Source: Agarivorans aestuarii (GTDB taxonomy: Bacteria; Pseudomonadota; Gammaproteobacteria; Enterobacterales; Celerinatantimonadaceae). Taken from it: a stretch of 64,000 nt of DNA. Shown in pieces: positions 17,472-25,514 of the stretch. Every line of letters starts with the position of its first letter. Positions within the stretch are counted from its first letter, which is position 1. Location of the stretch: assembly GCF_019670125.1 (NCBI RefSeq), contig NZ_AP023033.1:3399001-3463000 (forward strand), written 5' to 3'. The notes beneath the pieces were generated by a model, which saw only the letters and a program-made list of their open reading frames with translations, ran no database searches and was not told the origin of the DNA. A program made the translations under genes and the position numbers.

Positions 17472-18638
17472 CTACAAAATAATATGTGGTAGGTAGCGGC
17501 TCATATCTTGGGTTACCAAACTACTATCTTCACGAATAGAGATGCCTGCTGCTTGGTCGTCCACCAGCCAACTGCCGATTAGGGTAAAGTTATCGCCATA
17601 GCGTGGTAGCTCATGCAGGGCTTGGTATATGTAGCCTTCTTCACCATAAGGGCCATGAGTATTGGCTATTTTTTCTTCGCCGCGCAGTATTGAAATATTG
17701 GCACCCTCACGGGAGAAGATAGGCTTCTTAACAATTCCTGCACTAAAGTTGGCTTGCGAAAGTTGGTCTTCGAAAAATGACGGCAGCAAGTTAGGATGGT
17801 TAGGAAACATTTTCCACAACATTGGCAATAAAGCCTTATTAGAAATAATGCTTTTCCAGGCAGGCTCTAACCAACGTATATTTTGCTTACCTAAGCTGTC
17901 ACCAAACTCTTCATCAAACATAAACTCCCACGGATAGAGTTTAAACATCCAAGTGATGACTTCATCGTTTAGGTTGGTAAAGCGTTTCTCGGCGTCGATA
18001 CCGATATCTTCGACAAACACAAATTTGGTATCTAAGCCCGCCGCTATCGCACAATCCTCCATGTATTGCACGGTGCCGCGATCCTCATCGGTATCTTTAC
18101 AACAAGCAAAGTGCAACTCCCTACCTGGGGTCAAGTACTGTAAATCGCTAAAGCGATTTACCAGCTTTTCTTGCAGGCTATTAAACTGATCACTGGCTGG
18201 ACTTAATACGCCTTGGTCAACGTTGTCTTTTAGCCACAACCATTGCCAAAAACCACTTTCGTATACCGATGTAGGCGTGTCAGCATTATTTTCGTATAAC
18301 TTAGCGTCACCTTTGCCGTCGTAACAAAAGTCTAAACGCGAGTACAGACAAGGCTCGCCGTTCAACCAAGACTGACGAACAAAATCCCAGTGTTTTTCTG
18401 GAATACAAAAACGGCGCATTAACTGTTCGTCACGCACTACTTTGTCCACTACTTCAAGACACATTTGATGTATCTCTTCGGTAGGAGCTTCTATGCCGTT
18501 TTCAATTTGCTCTAGAGAAAACTGATAATAGGCCGACTCGTCCCAGTACTTGTCGCCGTACATGGTGTGGTAGTTAAAACCATATTCTTTGGCTTGCTGC
18601 TGCCAGTTTAGTCGTTCTTTTATCGGTACTCGTAACAC
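17472..18638 (-). CDS. yjfC: Glutathionylspermidine-synthase-family ATP-grasp protein (YjfC/YgiC-like)
   Basis: A 388-residue protein corresponding to the synthetase (ATP-grasp) domain of Gsp without the amidase domain. Motifs typical of the family include RLDFCYDGKGDAKLYENNADTPT, IKPIFSREGANI-like KKPIFSREGANISIL and YIYQALHELPRYGDNFTLIGSWLVDDQAAGI near the end. It probably ligates a carboxylate to an amine using ATP. The true substrates are not known for YjfC-type proteins. It is the last gene of the seven-gene operon, 2 bases after the DUF1190 gene, as in E. coli. Confidence 0.88.
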   Translation of the reverse strand: MLRVPIKERLNWQQQAKEYGFNYHTMYGDKYWDESAYYQFSLEQIENGIEAPTEEIHQMCLEVVDKVVRDEQLMRRFCIPEKHWDFVRQSWLNGEPCLYSRLDFCYDGKGDAKLYENNADTPTSVYESGFWQWLWLKDNVDQGVLSPASDQFNSLQEKLVNRFSDLQYLTPGRELHFACCKDTDEDRGTVQYMEDCAIAAGLDTKFVFVEDIGIDAEKRFTNLNDEVITWMFKLYPWEFMFDEEFGDSLGKQNIRWLEPAWKSIISNKALLPMLWKMFPNHPNLLPSFFEDQLSQANFSAGIVKKPIFSREGANISILRGEEKIANTHGPYGEEGYIYQALHELPRYGDNFTLIGSWLVDDQAAGISIREDSSLVTQDMSRYLPHIIL

Positions 18639-18640
18639 GC

Positions 18641-19240
18641 TTAACCGCCCCAGCTAGATTTAGAGCCACCCCAAGATGACTTAGCCGAGGCTTTTGCACC
18701 AAATCCGCCACGAGACACGGTTCTGCTTACCGTTGCCTTAGGTTTATAAGCTGACTGATTAACCTTGTAACCATTTTGTCCGGCTTTACCAATCACAGAA
18801 CCATCGGCAGTGATAATAGAATCACGATACGAGGAACCACGTTGATTATATTTATATACCGATGACGGGCGGTTGGTATCCATCATACGGCCGAACAAGT
18901 AACCGTACATAATCGGTGTAAAAATACCATTACTGTTAGCTCGACAACCTTCGTAACCAAAAGCTTCTTCACAATCTTGGCGGCTATTATATTTAGGCGC
19001 AGTGCGGGCTGCTTCGGCTTCGGCATTTTGGTAGACAGCAACACACTGTTGCTCGTTGAATGTAGTTTTAGTAACGCAATCGTCCACCGACTCAATCACA
19101 ATTGCGTCGTCTTGAGGTTCAGAACAAGCGCTCAGTATCGCGGTAGATACCGCAATTACCAAAGGTTTAACAATAAACGAAGGCCTAGTCGCGGGTAACT
19201 TACGCATTACAGCTAAGTTAATAAACTTAGAACGTTTCAT
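18641..19240 (-). CDS. yjfM: DUF1190 family lipoprotein (YjfM/YgiB-like)
   Basis: A 199-residue exported protein. A long basic n-region precedes the signal segment and the lipobox LSAC (Cys about 39). A Cys-rich middle (CVTKTTFNEQQC, then CEEAFGYEGC) precedes a Ser/Gly-rich low-complexity tail ending in repeated SSWGG, all typical of DUF1190. In E. coli the gene pairs with the YjfC/YgiC ATP-grasp gene, and the pair is kept here. It probably sits in the envelope. The function is unknown. Confidence 0.85.
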   Translation of the reverse strand: MKRSKFINLAVMRKLPATRPSFIVKPLVIAVSTAILSACSEPQDDAIVIESVDDCVTKTTFNEQQCVAVYQNAEAEAARTAPKYNSRQDCEEAFGYEGCRANSNGIFTPIMYGYLFGRMMDTNRPSSVYKYNQRGSSYRDSIITADGSVIGKAGQNGYKVNQSAYKPKATVSRTVSRGGFGAKASAKSSWGGSKSSWGG

Positions 19241-19248
19241 AAGGCCTC

Positions 19249-19662
19249 CTAGTAGGTCATGCAGGCTGCATTTAATAAACCTACCGACACACTGGTAGCA
19301 GCTAGCATAATACCTGCGCTAACTTCGTTAGCTTCAATGCGTGACACAATGCCCGGGATAAATACAAAACGCACAATCACAAAGGCAGCAATTTGCGCGA
19401 TTAAAGCAATAGTGCCCCATAAGGTGAAATCAACAAACGAAATTGAGTTACTGGCAGCACCAGCTAAGGCTAATGCGAAACCAAGTACTGCACCACCAAA
19501 GGCTATCGCGGCGCTGGTATTTTTACCTTCTTTAATTAGCTTCCACTCATCATGTGGCGTAACTCGCACATAAATCACTTTAAATAGCATTAAGAAAACG
19601 ATTGAAGCAGCAAAGTAAATCGCAAAGTTAGCTACTGCTATGAGTAAATCCGACTGTTCCAT
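19249..19662 (-). CDS. yjfL: DUF350 membrane protein (YjfL-like)
   Basis: A 137-residue integral membrane protein with four hydrophobic segments at about 10-28, 50-70, 82-100 and 115-135. The Gly/Ala-rich pattern AAIAFGGAVLGFALALAGA is characteristic of DUF350. Family members are small membrane proteins of unknown activity that often travel with PspA-type and DUF1190 genes. It is spaced 8 bases from the next gene of the operon. Confidence 0.88.
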   Translation of the reverse strand: MEQSDLLIAVANFAIYFAASIVFLMLFKVIYVRVTPHDEWKLIKEGKNTSAAIAFGGAVLGFALALAGAASNSISFVDFTLWGTIALIAQIAAFVIVRFVFIPGIVSRIEANEVSAGIMLAATSVSVGLLNAACMTY

Positions 19663-19673
19663 TTTCTGGTCCT

Positions 19674-20321
19674 TTATCCGTGAATTGTAATTTGAGTTGG
19701 TGATACGGTCATGCCGGTACTAATAACTAAACAACGCTCTAAAGCGTTGTTATTTACTACTTCTTCGGCAGACAAAAATAACGATTCCATTTCACCATTG
19801 TCCAGCTCTCGCTCAAACAGCATGGTGAATTGATCGGTAGTAGAAAAATCCGTGTTGTCTTGGTAGGTTTTTTCTTCCATATGTACTGGATTGTGGTACT
19901 CAGTGGTAGACGTCCATACTCGTTGATAGGTATGCCCTTCCAACTGATAGCTACTAGCGCCTATTTTGTTATTCAGCAACTGCTCCCACTCAGCTTGATT
20001 AGCAATGTCTAAGGTGTCGTAGTAATGAAACATTTTTACGTCAACTACGTCTTCTTCACCGCTGCCATTTGCAACCACCTGCAGAAAACCTTCGTCATCG
20101 GTGTAAAAGCGGTACAAAGTTGTCCCGTCTAAATCAACAATGCCTGCAGACTGAATAATTTGGGTAGCGGCTACTTTGCTCACTACCATATCAGCCATCA
20201 CTAACCTAAGCGCTAAGGCGTCTAGCTCAAAGCTTCCGCCTAACTTAAGCCCCATCACATTGGGTGTTCCCGCATACTTATCTGTTTCGGGTTTATTTCT
20301 TTTGAACAAAGACTTAAACAT
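19674..20321 (-). CDS. yjfK: DUF2491 family protein (YjfK-like)
   Basis: A 215-residue soluble protein. The core from about residue 22 (NVMGLKLGGSFELDALALRLV) through YRFYTDDEGFLQVVANG to the Glu-rich C-terminus follows the DUF2491 pattern. There is no signal peptide or membrane helix. In E. coli it lies between yjfJ and yjfL; here the ion-channel gene separates it from the PspA-like gene. The function is unknown. It may bind the channel or the PspA coat, which is inference from position only. Confidence 0.85.
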   Translation of the reverse strand: MFKSLFKRNKPETDKYAGTPNVMGLKLGGSFELDALALRLVMADMVVSKVAATQIIQSAGIVDLDGTTLYRFYTDDEGFLQVVANGSGEEDVVDVKMFHYYDTLDIANQAEWEQLLNNKIGASSYQLEGHTYQRVWTSTTEYHNPVHMEEKTYQDNTDFSTTDQFTMLFERELDNGEMESLFLSAEEVVNNNALERCLVISTGMTVSPTQITIHG

Positions 20322-20326
20322 GATGC

Positions 20327-21367
20327 TTATCCATTTTTAAAGTTAAAACACTCAGCGTCACTTAAGCGCCGCTCGGCAATGTAATACAACGAGTCGGCCT
20401 GATGCAGCTGAGTATCTAAACTGGGATTTAACTGTAGCTGGCTATCTCCGGCAGCTTTAAAACCGATAATAGTGGCTTGTAAATTTTCTTTAAAGTGACG
20501 AAATACCGCGGCAAACTCAATTGATGCAGAGCCTGAATACTGTACCGAATATTGGGTCATACCATGGGTGGTATCCAATAGCTGCTGATGAACTTGCGCA
20601 GAGCCAGGATCCATTGCCGAACGCGCCAGCATTTCAACCGTTACCGAGGGAATCACTTCTACCTTAGGGCAATGGCTGCGCAATAGTTCAGCGACGGTTT
20701 GGTCTTTCAGATAGGCGGTTTTGTGGCAACTGGGGTTGAGCTTAGCGCAGTACAATGCACAGGTTAGCGTGACATCATCTTGGTCGGTATCGATAATAAT
20801 CCGACTAGCTTCCGCCAAATTAGTCCGCGCCATTGTTTCCGCATGAGAATATGAATCAACCTGAGCAAACTCTATTTGCCCGGGTAAGGGATTTTCTATC
20901 TCGCTATCTACACACAATAGAATTGAGTCTGAAGAGCCATTGGTAGACGCCTTAAGCAACTCAATTAAACGCAGTGTTCTATTGCCATTCCAACCAATAA
21001 TAACGGTATGATTTGATAGTTTCAGCATGCGATGGCCTCGCGCTCCTTTGGTGTAGATGTCGTTGATGATAAATCCGGCTTTAGTCACCACTATTGCAAA
21101 AATACTGATGCCAATGGGGATTACCCACATGCTAACAATAAGTCGCCCTAAGGGAGTTGACGGGCCAAAATCGCCGTAACCTACTGTAGAAGCGGTAACG
21201 ACCATCCAATAAAGAAAGGTTTCACTGTTGATGAGGTCATGCTCGCCTACCAGCATTAAACTGAAGTAGGAAATTAGCACATAAAATAGCACCGAGAGGG
21301 CTATTGCGGTGCCATTAGCACGAAAAAAAAGCGCCGAAAATATTCGGCGCACTTTATAAAGCAGCAC
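20327..21367 (-). CDS. Two-TM potassium channel with RCK/TrkA-N domain
   Basis: A 346-residue channel subunit. TM1 at about 20-40 and TM2 at about 78-102 flank a pore helix with the K+ selectivity filter TVGYGD (61-66). The C-terminus contains a Rossmann-type RCK domain (TVIIGWNGNRTLRLIELL at about 132-150), then a weaker second regulatory region. The usual GxGxxG nucleotide motif is altered to GWNGNR. It is absent from the E. coli yjf operon but sits tightly inside this one (0 bases from pspA-like, 5 from yjfK-like), so it is probably a functional part of it. Confidence 0.9.
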   Translation of the reverse strand: MLLYKVRRIFSALFFRANGTAIALSVLFYVLISYFSLMLVGEHDLINSETFLYWMVVTASTVGYGDFGPSTPLGRLIVSMWVIPIGISIFAIVVTKAGFIINDIYTKGARGHRMLKLSNHTVIIGWNGNRTLRLIELLKASTNGSSDSILLCVDSEIENPLPGQIEFAQVDSYSHAETMARTNLAEASRIIIDTDQDDVTLTCALYCAKLNPSCHKTAYLKDQTVAELLRSHCPKVEVIPSVTVEMLARSAMDPGSAQVHQQLLDTTHGMTQYSVQYSGSASIEFAAVFRHFKENLQATIIGFKAAGDSQLQLNPSLDTQLHQADSLYYIAERRLSDAECFNFKNG

Positions 21368-22063
21368 TTATTTTGCCTGTTTTTGGGCCAGTATCTGCTT
21401 AAGCTTATCACTACCTGAAGATTGACCGCCAGACTCAATGCCCGCTTGCTTCAATTTTGCGTCTAAACTGCTACCGCTATCTTCAGCTGCTAACTCTTCG
21501 GCTGCCGATAATTCAGCACTGCGTAGCGCTTGTTTTTCTTTAATTCGCTCTAAGCTATCTAAAGCCGTTTTCACTTTAGAGTTAGCGCCTACATGGTGCG
21601 AAGAACCGGCAACTTGGGCTTTTTGCAAAGACTCAGTGGCTTTTACTTGGTCAATTTGAATACCTAAACGCTTAACGCTAGCTTTAGCAGTCGCGATATT
21701 CGCTTTAAGCGAGGTTTCGGTGCTTAGATAGCTATTGTAAATCTCTTGTTCGGTGGCTAGTTGCACTTCTAAATTCGCTACTCGCTCGGCACATTCTAAA
21801 GCTAATGCTTCATCATTTTTCTCACTGGCCGCAACCGCATGGTTGGTGTAAGTGTCGATATCTGAAGTTAAGCTTTCTACCTTAGTTTGCGCCAACTTAC
21901 GTTTAGCCATAATAGTAGTAAGGTTACGATCACAGGCTTCAAGCTCTGATTTAGCATCGCGCATTTCTTGATCTAAGATACGCATAGATTGGCTATCTGC
22001 CACTGCTTCCAAACCTTCATTGGTTGCACCTCGAAGTGCATTCCAAATTCGTTTCAAGCTCAT
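21368..22063 (-). CDS. yjfJ: PspA/IM30 family protein (YjfJ-like)
   Basis: A 231-residue PspA/Vipp1-family protein. The N-terminal segment SLKRIWNALRGATNEGLEAV is an amphipathic membrane-binding helix, followed by a long coiled coil (about 25-190). Members polymerise on damaged or stressed membranes (ESCRT-III-like fold). It sits 11 bases downstream of the DUF2170 gene. It has no pspF/pspBC partners here, so it belongs to the yjf branch rather than the classic phage-shock operon. Confidence 0.9.
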   Translation of the reverse strand: MSLKRIWNALRGATNEGLEAVADSQSMRILDQEMRDAKSELEACDRNLTTIMAKRKLAQTKVESLTSDIDTYTNHAVAASEKNDEALALECAERVANLEVQLATEQEIYNSYLSTETSLKANIATAKASVKRLGIQIDQVKATESLQKAQVAGSSHHVGANSKVKTALDSLERIKEKQALRSAELSAAEELAAEDSGSSLDAKLKQAGIESGGQSSGSDKLKQILAQKQAK

Positions 22064-22074
22064 ACTGTTCTCTC

Positions 22075-22464
22075 CTACTGGGTAAACTCGCTGTACAATT
22101 CGACAAATTCACTAACATTTGAATATAGCGTTTCTATCTCTTCTATTACTACTTCGTCTAGGCTCTTAGTGGATAAAGCACCAAAAGCGATGTAGTAATC
22201 TTGATCACCAATATGCTTAATGCCAATAGCTGATAAAGGTAATAAGTGATGAGTGCGTAAAATCAAGGCATTCAGTTTGGCGCTATCAGTTACGACCTCG
22301 CAGCCAAATAGCACAACTTCAATAAGCATTTGTTGCTCGCCAATGTATGCAAAGGCATCAATGCCTTCGTCATTGGTGATACACAAACAGCCACCGTCAT
22401 TATCTACTGTCCAATCAGGATGAGCCTTAGCAAGTAATTCAAGTGATGCTGAATTCCACGACAT
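22075..22464 (-). CDS. yjfI: DUF2170 family protein (YjfI-like)
   Basis: A 129-residue soluble protein, first gene of the operon. DGGCLCITNDEGIDAFAYIGEQQ and the following segment fit DUF2170. The frame extends to 22524, but AAGGAA lies correctly before the ATG at 22464, and the promoter at 22497-22524 lies inside the longer frame, so the shorter start is preferred. The family is reminiscent of secretion-chaperone-like folds; its role with PspA is unknown. Confidence 0.87.
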   Translation of the reverse strand: MSWNSASLELLAKAHPDWTVDNDGGCLCITNDEGIDAFAYIGEQQMLIEVVLFGCEVVTDSAKLNALILRTHHLLPLSAIGIKHIGDQDYYIAFGALSTKSLDEVVIEEIETLYSNVSEFVELYSEFTQ

Positions 22465-22496
22465 AACGTTTCCTTGAGTGTTAGTTATAGCTAACA

Positions 22497-22524
22497 AATA
22501 TAGCAAGTTTGACTCCTGTGTCAA
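22497..22524 (-). promoter_or_regulatory. Sigma-70 promoter of the yjf-like operon with overlapping palindrome
   Basis: On the minus strand TTGACA (22519-22524) and TATATT (22497-22502) are separated by 16 bases. TTGAC-N6-GTCAA (22509-22524) is an inverted repeat covering the -35 element, a candidate operator. Confidence 0.6.
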
Positions 22525-22560
22525 CGTTTACTAACATTCGTTACAAGTTATAAAAAAGTA

Positions 22561-22854
22561 ATGAGTGCCCAAAGAGCAATGAACCCAGAACAGAGTATTA
22601 GAAATCGACAAGCCTTGCAGCCTTATAAAGACAGTATTAAGCGATATATCCGTTCTGCGATGCAACTAAAAGGGGTTCAATATAAATATCTGTCTGATGA
22701 ATTGGCCAAACGAAACATTGAAATGAAAGAGGGCAATCTTCGCAGTAAAGTCTATGCAGGCACCCTACCCACAGACCTCTTTATTATTTTGGTAGAAATA
22801 TTGGATATGCCAGAACATGCACTTAGCGACATAATTGCTAATAAAAACAAATAA
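22561..22854 (+). CDS. DUF6471 helix-turn-helix-like protein
   Basis: A 97-residue basic protein. The region from about residue 27 (RYIRSAMQLKGVQYKYLSDE followed by LAKRNIEMKEGNLRSKVYAG) fits DUF6471 and reads like a lambda-repressor-type helix-turn-helix. It is divergent from the yjf-like operon, with 96 bases between the starts. It could therefore regulate that operon, but this is positional inference. No strong ribosome site precedes the ATG at 22561; an ATG at 22579 is an alternative. Confidence 0.7.
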   Translation: MSAQRAMNPEQSIRNRQALQPYKDSIKRYIRSAMQLKGVQYKYLSDELAKRNIEMKEGNLRSKVYAGTLPTDLFIILVEILDMPEHALSDIIANKNK

Positions 22855-23120
22855 GCGTTGAGCATTTTATCGCCTTTCTAGGCAGCTTGATCATGGCTAA
22901 AGTTCATTAAACCTTCACAAAGCCTATTTCCCTATGTATTCATAGCTTAGGCAAACGATGAATATCGCCTCTATACTGGCAACTCCTCTAACAAGATAGC
23001 CATACCGTCTTCTGCAATACATGATTAAAACCTACCATCAATAATTTCTTGTCTATGATCTAGAGAGTAATAGAGGCTCTTATTGTCTTTAGAATAAGCG
23101 GCAAGTTACCGTAAAATAAC

Positions 23121-23135
23121 GTAAACTACGTTTAC
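23121..23135. promoter_or_regulatory. Operator-like palindrome before the BCCT gene
   Basis: GTAAAC-TAC-GTTTAC is a perfect inverted repeat 35 bases upstream of the transporter ATG. The remainder of 22855-23169 shows no gene. The cognate regulator is unknown. Confidence 0.45.
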
Positions 23136-23169
23136 AAAATCGCATGGACGTTGTGCTAATTGAGGATAA

Positions 23170-24744
23170 ATGACTACCAACAAAGATAAATACAGTATTG
23201 ATAATACAGATTACACTGTCGGACAAGATAATGTTCAGAAATGGGGCTTTGATGTACATAACCCAGTTTTTGGCATTAGCGCATCTTTAATCGGGGTGTT
23301 CTTGATCGCCATACTACTGGTTGACCCAGAAACATCTAAAGCCGCACTAGATGGAATAAAGTGGCAAATCATCGGCGCATTTGATGGCCTATTTATGTGG
23401 TCAGCCAACATATTTGTGGTGTTCTGCTTAGCCATGATTGTTTCTCCCTTCGGCAAAATTCGCCTCGGCGGTGAAAACGCTAAAACCGACTATTCAATGA
23501 TGTCGTGGATAGCCATGCTATTTGCTGCAGGCATGGGCATTGGCCTAATGTTTTGGGGAGTTGCTGAACCCGTTGCTTACTTCACCGGTTGGTACGAGAC
23601 CCCACTTAACGTTACCGCCAATACGCCAGAAGCCGCTAAATTAGCGCTAGGTGCCACCATGTTCCACTGGGGTCTGCACCCTTGGGCTATCTATGGTGTG
23701 GTTTCTTTATCACTGGCTTTTTTTGCCTTTAACAAAGGCCTACCGCTTTCTATGCGTTCGGTGTTTTACCCAATTTTAGGTGACCGCACTTGGGGCTGGC
23801 CAGGACACGTTGTAGATATTCTAGCGGTGCTTGCCACGTTATTTGGTTTGGCCACATCTTTAGGTTTAGGTGCGCAACAAGCAGCCAGTGGCTTCCACCA
23901 TATATTTGGTGCCGATAACGGTTTATTGCTACAAATTGGCATCATCTTTTTGGTGACCTTACTGGCGGTAGTGTCGGTTGTTCGTGGTATTGATGGTGGT
24001 GTAAAAGTCATTAGTAATGTGAACATGTTGCTTGCTGCAGCATTGTTGGTATTTGTTGCCTTAGTGACTTTTGCGGTATCTATGGGCACTGTGCCAACTA
24101 CTGTTATGGGTTACATCGAAAACATTATTCCACTAAGTAACCCTATAGGTCGTGAAGACTCAGCATGGATGCACGGCTGGACTGTGTTCTACTGGGCATG
24201 GTGGATTTCTTGGTCCCCATTTGTAGGCATGTTCATTGCGCGTATTTCTCGCGGCCGTACTATTCGTGAATTTGTTATCGCGGTACTTATTGTACCTACC
24301 GTAGTAACAACCCTTTGGATGTCAGTATTTGGTGGCGTTGCGATTGATCAAATTGTGAATAAAGTGGGTACCTTAGGCGAACAAGGCCTAACTGACGTCC
24401 CCCTAGCGATGTTTCAAATGTTTGATGCCCTACCAATGGGCAGCATTCTATCTTTACTGGCCATTGTTTTAGTATTGGTATTCTTTGTGACCTCTTCGGA
24501 CTCAGGTTCGCTGGTTATCGATAGTATTACTTCGGGCGGTAAAGTGGATGCTCCGGTTCCTCAACGAGTATTTTGGGCAACCATTGAAGGCGCAATTGCT
24601 GCGGCTCTTGTGTGGGTTGGCGGCACCGAAGCGATTCAAGCGCTGCAGGCTGGCGCTATATCTACGGCCTTGCCATTCACCATAATATTACTGGTGATGT
24701 GTGTGAGCTTGTTTATGGGCCTTCGCACCGAGAAACGTAGCTAA
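23170..24744 (+). CDS. BCCT family osmolyte transporter
   Basis: A 524-residue, 12-TM carrier of the betaine/choline/carnitine family that brings in quaternary-amine or sulfonium osmolytes, usually with Na+. The glycine-rich TM segment GMGIGLMFWGVAEP and the TM8 aromatic box WTVFYWAWWISWSPFVGMF, with the following RISRGRT loop, are diagnostic. Long BetT-type C-terminal regulatory domains are absent. Substrate (glycine betaine, DMSP or similar) cannot be fixed from sequence. It has its own terminator and an upstream palindrome. Confidence 0.92.
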   Translation: MTTNKDKYSIDNTDYTVGQDNVQKWGFDVHNPVFGISASLIGVFLIAILLVDPETSKAALDGIKWQIIGAFDGLFMWSANIFVVFCLAMIVSPFGKIRLGGENAKTDYSMMSWIAMLFAAGMGIGLMFWGVAEPVAYFTGWYETPLNVTANTPEAAKLALGATMFHWGLHPWAIYGVVSLSLAFFAFNKGLPLSMRSVFYPILGDRTWGWPGHVVDILAVLATLFGLATSLGLGAQQAASGFHHIFGADNGLLLQIGIIFLVTLLAVVSVVRGIDGGVKVISNVNMLLAAALLVFVALVTFAVSMGTVPTTVMGYIENIIPLSNPIGREDSAWMHGWTVFYWAWWISWSPFVGMFIARISRGRTIREFVIAVLIVPTVVTTLWMSVFGGVAIDQIVNKVGTLGEQGLTDVPLAMFQMFDALPMGSILSLLAIVLVLVFFVTSSDSGSLVIDSITSGGKVDAPVPQRVFWATIEGAIAAALVWVGGTEAIQALQAGAISTALPFTIILLVMCVSLFMGLRTEKRS

Positions 24745-24766
24745 GGCTTAAACGCCTAGCCACAAT

Positions 24767-24800
24767 AAGCCGAGTAAGCTAACGCTACTCGGCTTTTTTA
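24767..24800 (+). terminator. Intrinsic terminator after the BCCT gene
   Basis: A 10-bp stem AAGCCGAGTA / TACTCGGCTT followed by a T run. The convergent exonuclease gene ends inside its tail (24798). Confidence 0.88.
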
Positions 24801-25514
24801 TAACCACAGTTTATTGATAGGGGTATCGGGGCTAAAGTGATAATGAATCTGCGCTTGTAATAGCTCCGCAGTTGCAATGGCGTCAGTAAGCGCGTCGTGT
24901 GGCGGGTAATCGGGCAAATTATAGCGGCTTCGAGAATTAGCTAAACGAATTGACACCGGCTTGGGTTTTCGTATCCAATCCATCATCTTTTTCGGTCGAG
25001 CTTCTAGTATGTCGGCCTCTATTTGCATGGTATCGACGATCGGGAAAATTATCCCTTCATTGATTAAACCGCGCAGGGTTTCATACAAAAAATCACGCTC
25101 AATTCTACGGTAATGCACCACCACCACTTTACCGGCTAGCTCATCTAATAATTGCTCCAAAATACGTAATAAACTGGGTGCACCTTTTAGATCTGAGTGA
25201 GTAATACCATGAATCACTATCGAGTCTTCTTGTAGCTTATCTTCGGGCGTTACAAACCAGTGCTTAGCCTGCCTACAAGCAATACGTTGCAGGGTGAATG
25301 GCACTAAACCGATGCTAATAATGCTATTTTTCTTGGCATCCAAACCGGTGGTTTCAAAGTCTAAGGCAACAAACTCAATATCTTTTAGCTTGGTTTCAGC
25401 ATGGTAAGTACTGGCATTGTAAAAATTGCTTAAGCGCTTATCTTTGCTCTCTGAGGCCTTAATTTTGAGAAAGGCCTTCCAGTTTAAAACTTCTTGATGA
25501 GTAATATTAGGCAT
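24798..25514 (-). CDS. DnaQ-like 3'-5' exonuclease
   Basis: A 238-residue protein with a DEDDh exonuclease domain (residues about 45-225). ExoI is ALDFETTGLDAKKNSIISIG, ExoII lies around VVVHYRRIERDFLYE and ExoIII is PPHDALTDAIATAELL. It resembles the DNA polymerase III epsilon-like proteins that accompany the CBS/nucleotidyltransferase gene in many gammaproteobacteria. The start overlaps the upstream stop (TAATG), implying coupled translation. The substrate is unknown. Confidence 0.88.
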   Translation of the reverse strand: MPNITHQEVLNWKAFLKIKASESKDKRLSNFYNASTYHAETKLKDIEFVALDFETTGLDAKKNSIISIGLVPFTLQRIACRQAKHWFVTPEDKLQEDSIVIHGITHSDLKGAPSLLRILEQLLDELAGKVVVVHYRRIERDFLYETLRGLINEGIIFPIVDTMQIEADILEARPKKMMDWIRKPKPVSIRLANSRSRYNLPDYPPHDALTDAIATAELLQAQIHYHFSPDTPINKLWL

